Shown here piece after piece: positions 1 through 9,346 of a stretch of 61,512 nucleotides of DNA (position 1 is the first letter of the stretch; every line of letters begins with the position of its first letter). Source of the DNA: Chara braunii. Taxonomy: Eukaryota > Streptophyta > Charophyceae > Charales > Characeae. Location of the stretch: positions 1,515,994 through 1,577,505 of the forward strand of contig BFEA01000009.1 in the NCBI GenBank assembly GCA_003427395.1. The letters are read 5' to 3'. A program made the translations under genes and the position numbers. The notes beneath the pieces were generated by a model. The model did no database searches. It saw nothing but the letters and a program-made list of their open reading frames with translations, and was not told where the DNA came from.

Positions 1-94
1 TATGAGTGGAGAGGTTGGTTGGAGTTGACCCCGTGTAGCGTGTGGATCTTTGCTTGATTCTGTGATGTGATTGCAGGTATGTATGGAAGAGTAT
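1..94. other. Duplicated read end (assembly artefact)
   Basis: These 94 bases are identical to 3607-3700, where the sequence continues naturally. Here they stop abruptly at the adaptor at 95. The order (end of a fragment, junction adaptor, start of a fragment) is that of a circularised mate-pair fragment covering 133-3700. I infer that this stretch is not genomic at this place. Confidence 0.93.
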
Positions 95-132
95 CTGTCT
101 CTTATACACATCTAGATGTGTATAAGAGACAG
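95..132. other. Nextera mate-pair junction adaptor
   Basis: The sequence is CTGTCTCTTATACACATCT at 95-113 followed directly by its reverse complement at 114-132. This is the Tn5 mosaic end in the head-to-head arrangement of the Nextera mate-pair junction adaptor. It is library contamination and not a biological inverted repeat. Confidence 0.97.
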
Positions 133-1425
133 CTTCTAGACTGCGCATGGCGTCTTCGGCCAGTGGTTGAAGAGCGGTGGTTTTGAGAGGGGAAGCACCT
201 GTAAGGCGACAATTGCCAACAACAGGCTACGGGGATTTTTTTTGGGGGGCTGCTGCTGCAGCATTTCTGTTGGAACTATTACAGCAGCTACCACTGCGGT
301 TGGACAGAGTTGTGGAGTCACCTTGTTGTGCCCCCGTACTCTGTTGTATTTTTGTGGATGGGTTTCGTTGTACGCCATGCTGATCGCTAGCTGCACGCGG
401 CGGTGAACTCTGAGGAATGAGCGGGCGCTATACAGTGGGCTAGTGCGGTGACTGGGAGGGGCCGCAGGGCGCTGCGAAGTGACAAGACTGCACGGTTAAC
501 AGACGTACTGTGCCTACCGTATGCCGCTGCTGCGAGTGGCTATACCAGTACTGTTTTTCAAAGAGGCTGCAGTTGCGGACTGAGGATTGGTGGAGCTCTT
601 ATTGGGCTGTTGTGGACTGCTGCAGCAGTGTACCGCTGTTGTTCTTCTTTACAGCAGGACTGCTGCTGAGTTGGGCTCAGGTGGGGTGTTGTCGCTATAT
701 TGAGCGCTGTTTGGGGTACTGTTGCTGAGCGGAACGCTGTTCCCTACTAGAAACAACAACGACGTAGGTTTAAGAAAGGAGGCCCAGTGAGAGAGGGGGT
801 TGTGGTGACTTTGGGAGTGAGATCATACCTCATCAGGGGGCTTATGGCTGTGGTGTTGGAGGCCGTTTGAGGGCTGTTGCTTTGAGTTTGGCTGCTATTG
901 GAGCGTCTCGACTGCGTTATTTTGGCCATCATTGCGGGGCCCTCAGGCGCATCCAGACTTCAAGGCCCTCTCACAGTGAGATTGAGTGCACCTCTCTTGG
1001 ATCTCGAGAGCCTATTCTATCTGCCTCTACCCTTCTTAATCTCAGTCTAGTCTTGGTTACAAGAGGAAGGCGGCAGGCGGGATTGAAACCCGTAGGTCCG
1101 CGCCAAGGCCTCTGTGGGAGGTTGCCCCACCGATTGGGGGAGCTCTGCCGGAACCCAGGCGGGGTTCTGGAGGCAGGGAACTTCAGGTATAATCTCGTTA
1201 ACCCGTGTGATCCCCTCCCTTACTTATTATCCCTTGGGTAACTGAGTATGGACATATAAGGATACTACTTTTTCTTTTGCTATGTATGCCAGGACATGTT
1301 TTGCAGGAGGCTAAATGAACAAGTATATATGAGAGTTCAGATCTTTGAGTGAATTCAAACAGAATGGACAAGGGGGAAGATGGGAGGAAGATGGTTTGCA
1401 TGCGTTTGACCGGGTCAACCCAAGG

Positions 1426-2638
1426 CTGAGCTCCTTTAAGTTGATGTGGGCTCAGTGCTATGTTTTGTTTATGTTTGTTGGGCTGCTTGTATGGTTTTGA
1501 GGGCTGGGCGTATCCTAAGTTGGACGGAACAGTCGCTATTTTATTTTGGGGTTTCAGAACAGGCGGACAGGCACCCTAAGTTGGAAGGTCCCAGAATTCT
1601 GGTGTTTTTTTTTGTGGGTTGCTGAAAACAGAGCTGGGAATACTCTAAGTTGCGTGGACTCAGTTCTGTGTGTGGTTTTTTATGAGGGGGTCACAGGCAT
1701 GAGGCTGAGCGTACCCTTAAGTTAGGGCGGCTCAGTCATAAGCCATGAACACAAAGGTCAACCAAAGTATACAACTTTGATACATACTATACGAACCTAT
1801 ATCATCTGACAGACCGGGCACCCTAAGTTGGGAAAGCCAGTCAGAAAGTCAGGTAGAACAATAAGAGGAAAGAAGTGATGAAGAATACAATGAAGGTAAC
1901 CAGGGCAGGCTGAGTGTACCCTTAAGTTACGGCGGCTCGGTCCTATGCTCGTAATAAGACAAAGGAGCAGAGAGTTAGTATAAACTTGTTTTATTTTCCC
2001 TTCTAAACACAAGGCAGGGTTGGATGTCTCCCTAAGTTGGGTAGGTCTGATCCTCTGCCTAATAAGAGAGAAACATACGAAGTTTGTGCAAGTATTAATG
2101 GTTGTTTTCTTATGACTGTCGTTACGGAGGCTAAGCGTACCCTTAAGTTAGGGCGGCTTGGTCATACGTCGTTGTACCTTGTTCGGGCAGATTCTGTCTT
2201 ATGTAACTATACTGTTTAAGCCAACTAGTCGTACCCTTAAGTTAGGGCGGTCTGACCATTCGTCGTTCGTGTTTGTTGTGTAGGTTGGACGTACCCTTAA
2301 GTTAGGGCGGTCTGACCATTCGTCGTTCGTGCTTGTTTTAGGCAAGTTAGGCACACCCCTAAGTTGGGGCAGTCTAATCCTATGCCCTATGTAACTTTGT
2401 GTAAAGCTGGCTAGGCATACCCTTAAGTTAGGGAAGTCTGGCTTTACGCTTCTTGTCGTCAGTTCAAGCAGAAGTCAGGCGTACCCTTAAGTTAGGGCGG
2501 TCTGGTCATATGCTTTATGACTAGAATTTATTTGGAGTTGGGCATATCCTTAAGTTAGGGCAGTCCAGTTGTGCGTACCTTTACTTGTTTTGCTTAGGCA
2601 GGTTGGACATACCCTTAAGTTAGGGCCTTGTGTGATCC
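1426..2638 (+). repeat. Hairpin array A (TAAGTT hexaloop family)
   Basis: About 16 hairpin units occur at 50-110 bp spacing. The consensus is a variable outer stem of 5-8 pairs, an asymmetric internal loop (5' GTA, 3' CG), an inner stem CCCT/AGGG or CCCC/GGGG, and the loop TAAGTT. Examples: 1703-1710 pairs with 1730-1737 and 1714-1717 with 1724-1727; 1628-1638 pairs with 1659-1669 in 11 consecutive pairs; 2283-2290 pairs with 2310-2317; 2347-2352 pairs with 2372-2377. Outer arms differ between units but remain paired. The last unit (2601-2638) has lost most of its outer pairing, while its counterpart in copy C keeps it. Function is unknown. Confidence 0.85.
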
Positions 2639-3031
2639 TATGTCATAAGTGAGGGGGTTATTGAGAGGGAACGACTTAGTGATCTAACGAACTACCTGGG
2701 CAAATGTATGTGGGATTGTGAGAGATGCATGCTCATGTATGATTGTAGGGTCTCACTTGGGGTGTCTTTTCGCTAGGTTAGATGCTTCAGATGCTCGCCA
2801 AGTGCTGGAGCCATAGGTAGGTCAGATGGATGTTAGGAGGGAAAATTTGGGATGAGGATAGGACTGGCCCTGCTGGGGGTTAGGCCCAATGCTAGCCCAC
2901 GGTCTCATCCAGAGGTTGTGTTAACTGTCATTGATCCTGATTCATCAAGCAGGCGTCGGTAGTTAGTCCCAAGTGTAGTTTGCTTTGTCTTTTCATCTTT
3001 CAGCTTTGTATAAATCTTGGCAACCTCCTGT

Positions 3032-3150
3032 TCTTACGGGAAGCGCTGCCAAAATTTCTACAAATCTTGGAGGAGTCGGTCATTTTTTGACTCATAGAAA
3101 TTCTGAAAAGACACTTTTCCTACGAGAAGCGCTGCCGAAATTTCACATAA
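3032..3150 (+). repeat. Short tandem motif GAAGCGCTGCC in LTR copy A
   Basis: Two units about 84 bp apart (3032-3066 and 3118-3150) share TACGRGAAGCGCTGCC followed by an AAATTTC-like block. Related units occur in copy B (from about 37853, 37938 and 38025) and copy C (from about 47570, 47655 and 47745). The motif is therefore an ancestral part of the LTR. Confidence 0.6.
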
Positions 3151-4844
3151 TTTGGGGAGTTAAAATATTTTGCAGTTAGGGGTTACTTAGCAGATCCATC
3201 CTGATTATAGGTGATACTTAGGGACTAAGTACTAGTAGAGGAGCTAGGTTAAGACTAGGGGAATGTTCTTCCCTTGACAGAAATATGAGTAATATTTTTC
3301 TTTGCTCTGTACTGTGATGCAGGTTCTCGTGTTATCAGTTGAAGGTTGATCTAATCAGCCTATTCCTTCAGAAGGTTTACCTTTCTGTTATCACTGATAA
3401 CAGGTCGGTTGCCGATCCATCGGTCTACAACTCAACCCCAATTCACCCTCGATGCTCAACCTAAAAAGGCTCTAGCCCTGGTGATTTTATTTGTTTTGTT
3501 AAGGTTTCACCCAGACTTTTATTGAATGGTCATTTAACAGAGGTATTGAATACTTACTTATGGCTGGTTGGCTGGAGGCTGGGGCTTGCATGGCCAAAGC
3601 ACAGGGTATGAGTGGAGAGGTTGGTTGGAGTTGACCCCGTGTAGCGTGTGGATCTTTGCTTGATTCTGTGATGTGATTGCAGGTATGTATGGAAGAGTAT
3701 CATCTGAGTTATGTTGAGTGATCATGTCTTGGATTCAGATGGGCAACCCACATAACTGTCGTGAGAGTGGACTACCCCACAACCTTTGTGCTTGAGTGAG
3801 ACTGATTTGTACCTGTCCTGATGAAGTAAGCATACGTTTGGGTAACCCCCACAGGGCTAATCCCGATGGTGTCCTTTCTGTTGCTGTTGAGAACATTTGT
3901 TTTTTATTATTATTTATTTATCCTTGTTGAAAATTATTTTTGTGGAACGATAAGGTTCCGGGCGGAAGGGTTAGCGTGTCGCTGGAGATCCGCCACCACC
4001 GCTCCAAATTCCTTCCTGCCTCATAGGCTGCCTTACCCCGCACCCCTTGGGGCACCTCAGGGGGCAGAAGACGGAAAGACCCTCAGGCCGGTTTTGCGCC
4101 CACTAAAGGGTTACCTCCCCTTAGAGCGCGCTTCAGCCAACGCCTGAGCGTCGGAAGTAACCCCATGGTTGTGAAGAGACCATTCGGGTATGGGCACCAC
4201 ATAATGCGCCGTCATCGCTTTTATCTGCGTAGGACTGCATTATAAATCGGTATGCGTGGGTCCTATGTTTGCGCGATCTTGTACTAAACCTCGCGCAAGG
4301 CAGTTACCGACTTTCACTGCATAGAGTTATGGGTCGGATACTGAAGGGACTAAGAGTATTGTTGTGTTGTGGTGTTGTTTGTGGTGTTTTGTGTGTCATG
4401 TGTGGTAAGTGTGAAAGTTGTGGCGTAACGCGTGGTGTGAGTAGTGCGTCCTAGTCGACCGGCGTCGGGTCGCGTTGGGGACTTCAACCCCCCAGTACGG
4501 CGATTCACATACGGGTTCGATTTACGGGCGTTCGACCGCGCGTACCCCCTATGATACAGCGAGCGAGAAACGCCCTCGGCTGGGCCACCTCTGCAACTGC
4601 ATACGAAAAGCTTTCGCATGTGGTCCAGTAGCTCAGCAGGGATACGCCCACCTAAGGGATGGTGACAGCTCCAGCAGGTGGAGATAGCGGTGCCTCGCGT
4701 GACTCTGTCCTGTCGTAGGGACTCGCGAGAGGTACGGCTGACGCACTCAGCCGGAGCGGCAAACGCTCTCCGCGACAAATCGTGCATAATCCTGCGTGAC
4801 GCGGCCGGGAGGGTCCCCGTGAGGGACCGATGCGCTCGACACCG

Positions 4845-5240
4845 GTCACGCCAGGCGTGAGCAGCGTTTGCGCCGCTCATTTTCGACTCTCCCTCTGAGT
4901 CTCTTTCGAGGTGCTGCTCTTCTCTCGCAGTGGTCCCAGTAGATGAGTTATCTTCGTGGTAAGTGACCGTTACCCGCATACCCGCGGTCACCCCATCGCG
5001 CCTGCACCTTCTCTCCGCCCTGTTACGCACCTCTGTAATTGCAGTCTGCAACCCTCTATCCATCCTCATCTCCTGTTCACCGTGACTACTAACATTAATT
5101 TTTAACCTCACTCCCTCAGTAGGCTTACCATAGGTTATAACAACTTCCACCACAGACCCCTTTTTATCCTCACACTCCCACATCCACGAGTACCTCATGT
5201 ATCGTGGTCTGTACCCGCGCAGGCCATTCCGGTCTGGCAT
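4845..5240 (-). CDS. Hypothetical protein in repeat R (copy 1)
   Basis: This minus-strand frame from an ATG at 5240 is open well past the repeat boundary. It continues to 4350 inside the antisense of LTR copy A, so the last 165 or so residues are probably accidental. The R-encoded part begins with a WMWECED motif, is highly charged and ends in an acidic stretch. I recognise no family. The copy at 22908-23260 is open too, but about eight residues differ over some 110, which suggests weak or no constraint. No signal peptide or membrane segment is visible. It could be an element protein or a chance ORF kept open by recent duplication. Confidence 0.35.
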
Positions 5241-5428
5241 GGTTAGCCAAATGACCAGACCTCGTTCGATAGACAGCGCAACGCTAAGCCTTCAATTTCC
5301 AATGCCACGCCACTCCCTGCCAGAGCCTACAGCACAGACGGTGCCCCGACAAGATACAGGCTGCGGACAATATCCCGACTTTTGAAAAAGGAAAAGAGAA
5401 GTGTCTTGCCTCACGACACTCCAACGCT

Positions 5429-5710
5429 CTATGACTTACCCCCTCCTTTATAGGGTAGCCACCCATTGGAGTCCGGGGGGGTTCGGGAAAAAAAAATAAA
5501 TAAATTAATAATATAAAAAAAAGATGGCTTAAAGAGAGCGCAAAACAGAGCATCAACGATCAGGGCACCAACGGGATTTACCACTGGTTCGACACCATGG
5601 TCCCATAACATAGTACCAACGATTGTTTTTTCCTCTTTAAAGTACAGTTCCAGCCTATTCCCGTCGGGTGCCCATGTCCGATGGAAAGGAGGGGGCTTAT
5701 GACCCTCCAC
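5429..5710 (-). CDS. Small hypothetical protein in repeat R (copy 1)
   Basis: The 93-residue frame starts at the ATG at 5710. The first 65 or so residues are almost identical to those encoded at 23494-23772: one R/Q change, and one silent change in an ATC/ATT codon. The last third runs through an AT-rich microsatellite and is unlikely to be real, so the true product may be shorter or spliced. I recognise no domain. It lies upstream of the ORF at 4845-5240 on the same strand, so the two could be exons or tandem ORFs of one element. Confidence 0.3.
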   Translation of the reverse strand: MEGHKPPPFHRTWAPDGNRLELYFKEEKTIVGTMLWDHGVEPVVNPVGALIVDALFCALFKPSFFYIINLFIFFSRTPPDSNGWLPYKGGGKS

Positions 5711-5975
5711 AAGGGGGGGTGATAGGCCTCCTACCGATGCGGCGGCGGGTCGCCCTCCTTTTGGGGTCCTTACTGCACGGCGCCTGATCGAGCCTCGCAG
5801 TACATCAACACTTTGAAGATTAAGGGTAATTCAGTCTGAACTAGTGACTATGACCGCACTTCGAAACCCGAACCGTTGGCCTTCCCGCGAAGTGAAGGAA
5901 CAACGAAAAAACGAAAAAGTTGATAATGATTATAATGAGAATAGTAAAAAGTAATAATAATAATAATAATAATAA

Positions 5976-7155
5976 GGCGCTTTAGGTTTCATCGATGCAG
6001 CGGCTCCGTCCGAATAGTGGAGCAAGTCCTCGCACAGAACTAAAACCCAAGGCCTTTCCTTCTTTCTTTCTTTTTCTTACTCCCTCTTTTCCTAGACATT
6101 ACCGTATCTACCCCTAAACTCAGCTACTATCCCTGTACCTTGCCCAGATCACGACCATTAGGACCAGACGATCCCTTTCGACCCCAAGCAGACCCGGTTA
6201 AAATGACAGCGACCAAGGCTTGGAACTGAACCGCTGGCCTCCTCCATGAAGTGACAGGACCCCAACAAAAAGAAAAGTAGTTAGATTACTTCGGCCTAAA
6301 GCAACGGCCCTGATCCACGCGCTGATCATGCTTTCTGTTTTTTTTTCTCTTTTTATGTTTTTATTTCTCTTTTATTCCTTTTGTCCAGTTTTTCCTTTTT
6401 GACAGCAACCTGTTTTTCACGCATCTAACCCCCTCCGACATAATCAGCACTTAGGCAACGAGGCACTACAGGCTGAGGCACCGACGAGAGGGACTGTACT
6501 AAGCAGGGACTTGGTGCACGGAGGAGGGTCGGGACACCACCTCCGACATAATACCAAATCCCCACCCAGCGTCCCCGCTGGCCCGCTGGGTCAAGACGAG
6601 CTGCTCAGCGAGTATAAAGCAACAGCGTTCGCCAACACTTTCATTCATTCTTAATATGAACTACGTCAAGACTTTTTACAACGGCTTTGCACCAATTCGT
6701 CTCTTCGTGTTTTCTTAGTGCTCACCCTCTCCCTCGGTGTTCACTCCTTCTCCTTGTGCTCGTTTCTTCTCTTAGTGCTGAATTTTCTTCCTTAGCTTCA
6801 ACTCTCTTTGTGCTAAGCTTCACGTAGCATGATGTAGTCCTCCTTAGCTAGCGCAGTTATTTTCTCTATTTTTCTCAGTATTCTACTATTTCCGCTTTTC
6901 CGGATCCATCTCTTCATCATAATCTTTGCTCGCACAGCCTTCTCAGTCGTAGCCTTCGGTGCTTGATCTTGTCACTTCTTGTGCACCATGCCTGAGGCAC
7001 GCCGTGGTCAGGGTAGATGAAGGGGAGGAAGAGCAGGGAAGACTAAAGACGAACCGCCGGCTCGGGCGCGGCGTGATTACAGTTTTGAGGAGGAGGATGA
7101 GCCACGAGGCTATGGCCATCCAAGATCATACCCCCGTTATCCATTAGCAGGGTGG
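5976..7155. other. Intergenic or repeat tail without recognised genes
   Basis: No ORF of note occurs here. Polypyrimidine runs lie at about 6060-6096 and 6328-6405. A GAACCGYTGGCC block followed by a GAAGTGA word appears twice (about 5867-5920 and 6222-6275), which suggests degenerate tandem duplication. A TATAAA word occurs at about 6613. I cannot assign a function. Confidence 0.5.
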
Positions 7156-7192
7156 TATAAAAAGGACTCCATCCCCTGATAGGATGGAGTTC
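7156..7192 (+). promoter_or_regulatory. TATA-like box followed by an 11-bp hairpin
   Basis: TATAAAAA at 7156-7163 is followed directly by a strong stem-loop. 7164-7174 pairs with 7182-7192, with CTCCATCC opposite GGATGGAG, one G.T pair and a 7-base loop. It could be a plus-strand core promoter with a structured transcript start, but no gene follows that I can recognise. Confidence 0.35.
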
Positions 7193-7366
7193 CTTCGTAA
7201 GAGATTTGACGCGCGCTACAGCACGCCAAGTGCTTCTTCCCCTCCTTATATCCCAGAGCTCCTTCCACCCCTGCCTTTAGCAAGGCTATAGTGCCCGCTC
7301 CGCCTCCTGCTGTTCCATGCACTGCCTCATCTCCTCATCACCCCAGTCACTGTGTTCTCTTCAACA

Positions 7367-7390
7367 TTTTCTTCCTTCTCTTCCTTTTTC
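7367..7390 (-). other. Possible polypurine tract of E1
   Basis: On the minus strand this is an uninterrupted purine run followed by TG, as expected just before the 3' LTR of a minus-strand gypsy element such as E1. I could not find a matching LTR pair to prove it. Two other pyrimidine-rich runs occur nearby, so it may be chance. Confidence 0.25.
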
Positions 7391-7734
7391 AGCTTGAACT
7401 CATGGTTGTCCTTTATGTCCTATATAAACGCGACTTCTTCTCAACCTTTTAAATCCGATTTCTGGCTCACAAAATTCTCATTCCCATCCACTTCATAGCG
7501 TCCAAGGCCTGGGAGTTTGGCTTCCTTGGGCCAGGGACGTCGGTTCCTCGTGAACCAGGCCGCTTGTCGGCCACCCAATAAAATTTTAAGAAGGATTTTG
7601 TCTGCTTGTTTGACTTGTTCAACTGTTGATCTTTCACATGGAAGTTACCTTAGCTCTTGATCGGGCATCTATGCCAGGGATGTCCCGAGTAACGAGGGTA
7701 CTCACTCTGCCCACCATGCTGGGAATAGGGCATA

Positions 7735-8984
7735 CCAAACCCTCTTTTCTGTTTTGGTCTGAGTGAAACGCCTTTTCAGCCTCTCGAGCACCTGGTGAGT
7801 ATACCAAACCCTTGTTTTCTTTCTCTGATCTGAGTGAGGCGTTTCCTCAACTTCTCAGATAAAAGGCAGGGGATACCAAACCCTTTTCATTTTCTCTGGT
7901 TTGGGAGCTTCAAATAAATATTTGTATACCTGCAAAATCAGCAACTCCCACAGACAACAACCATGCCCCAGCAAACAGACCCTCTGACAACCAGCAGTCA
8001 AGCATCAATAAATTAAAATAAAACCCATAAATAAAATAATTAATAATAATTAATAATTAATACATAATAACTCTTCATACCCAGGATTTATTGATTGCCT
8101 TGATTTCGGTCCACCACTGGCCAGAAATGCCAGACGTCCTGTCAGTCTGACATACCTCATTCGGCCCACCTTAGGCCAGGAATAGTCAGACCATCTGTCT
8201 TGACAGCCCCTTTGACCTGCCTCTACGTCAGGACCAATCATACCCACTACTCGAGTATGACAGCCCTTTGGCACTCTCGCCAGGACACCCAGACTATTGC
8301 GGGTCTGGTCACCCTATGACAGTAGACGTCCCGTCAGTCTGACTGTCCCGAATCCGGATTTGACCACTGTGGTCAGGGACCGGCTCACCTACCAGTTTTT
8401 GGCCAAGGGCGATGGCTGCCCCGCCCAGATTTTTGAACATGGGACCCGGTCTAACCACAGTTCCAGGCTCTGGCGAACCTCACTGGATTGCATCCTCTGA
8501 CTCCGATAGGGTTCCAGCCGACCCCTTTCAACTTCATAGGCCAGACTCCCGGAGCCTTAGCCTCAGCTGACTACGGAATTCGACACTCGCGTCGGGGACC
8601 TGCTGACCCCACCAGATTGCAACCTACTGCGGTAAGGCTTTGGCTGACCCTGACAATCAGCGCATCCTTTGGTTATAGAAGAAAACCCAGTCACAGACAA
8701 TCAGACAATCATATCATACCCACAAGCAAACTGCCCAAGCCCCATAACAGAACAAACATTTCTCAAGAGACTTCTCGTCAGTCTCAAGAGGCACTAAACA
8801 ATAACATGCTAGCCAACACTAAGAGTTTGCAAGAGACCTCCCTTCAGTCACAAGCGAAAACTTAGTGCTAGCCTCAGAGAGGTCCCTTCCCTCAACTGGG
8901 ATTTCTCTTTTCCAAGAGACGTCCCGTCAGTCTCAAGGAAATACTGAAACTCTGATCTCAGAGAGGTCCCTTCCCTCATCTGAG
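7735..8984. repeat. Second hairpin-rich tandem region
   Basis: Degenerate repeats with words such as ATACCAAACCC and GAGACGTCCCGTCAGTCTC fold locally. 7828-7834 pairs with 7854-7860 and 7835-7839 with 7845-7849; 7876-7882 pairs with 7898-7904; 8131-8135 with 8145-8149; 8361-8367 with 8369-8375; 8767-8771 with 8781-8785; 8916-8920 with 8930-8934; 8957-8962 with 8979-8984. Arms alternate between CAGAC/GTCTG and GAGAC/GTCTC around a conserved loop ending in GTCA. This lies 3' of the E1 integrase in E1's own direction. Confidence 0.65.
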
Positions 8985-9346
8985 TGAAGACAGACCCTTA
9001 GTCAAGAAGCACGAAGCCCCTCTACTGACCACCCTCAGTCAAGTAAAGTTGAACCTCTTTATGCCTGCCTTCGTCTGAATCTCTTGGATGGACAACTTAG
9101 TCAGAGACACGAAGTTTTTCTGCTGATAACTTTCACTCAGACAGAACTGAACTTCTTTATGCCCATCATGCTTTCTTTTTGTGATAAAAATAATACTGCT
9201 TATATCATTTGATGTGCCACAGCCACGAGTTTCTTACATCTTGACACTGTGTCAATGCTCCCAGAACTGTACTCACAGTTACTCCTCACTCTCAGGACTT
9301 GACGCTCATGGAACGACTGGAGCACTGCATCAAAGATATAGTCTCA
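8985..9346. other. Non-coding 3' flank of E1 pol
   Basis: This contains further imperfect repeats with GTCAAG and GAAGTTTTTC-like words continuing from the hairpin region. I see no gene. On the minus strand it follows the integrase stop, so it would be the 3' untranslated part of E1. Confidence 0.4.

Larger units (their letters stand above)
133..4841 (+). repeat. Giant LTR family, copy A (3' part only)
   Basis: From about 925 onward this aligns, with indels, to the 3' parts of the LTRs at 30769-39653 and 42932-49380. Shared landmarks in order are: the GGGATTGAAACCC block (about 1079), the hairpin array (1426-2638), the GAAGCGCTGCC repeats (3032-3150), the block before 3700, and the terminal block ending in CGCTCGACA at 4841. 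No PBS follows position 4841, so this is a solo LTR, a 3' LTR or a fragment. The 5' part lies outside the window, and 133-925 is only weakly similar to the other copies. It is more diverged than the other two copies are from each other. No protein-coding gene is apparent. Confidence 0.8.
4845..5975 (-). repeat. Repeat R, copy 1
   Basis: This is nearly identical to 22908-24034, which runs into an assembly gap. It starts only a few bases after the end of LTR copy A, so the LTR probably inserted into or next to this repeat. It ends in an AAT microsatellite. It encodes two small minus-strand ORFs that are also open in the other copy. I see no transposase, RT or terminal inverted repeats, so the class is unknown. 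Confidence 0.75.

Noticed and set aside
95-132. Perfect 19-bp inverted repeat that could pass for transposon ends
   Set aside because: It is exactly the Nextera mosaic end in junction form, and the flanking duplication fits a mate-pair circle.
1079-1102. GGGATTGAAACCC block that might be a tRNA T arm
   Set aside because: No A box or cloverleaf is nearby, and the RGTTCRA core is missing. It is simply a conserved LTR block.
1714-1727. CCCT...TTAGGG words resembling telomere repeats
   Set aside because: They occur once per hairpin with TAAGTT between, are spaced irregularly, and alternate with CCCC/GGGG. They are stems, not telomere arrays.
1426-2638. Possible CRISPR array
   Set aside because: Repeats are imperfect with variable spacing, the sequence is eukaryotic, and no cas genes are present; the conserved part is a stem-loop centre.
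4350-4841. C-terminal extension of the 296-codon minus-strand ORF
   Set aside because: It lies in the antisense of a giant LTR and is not shared with the second copy of repeat R.
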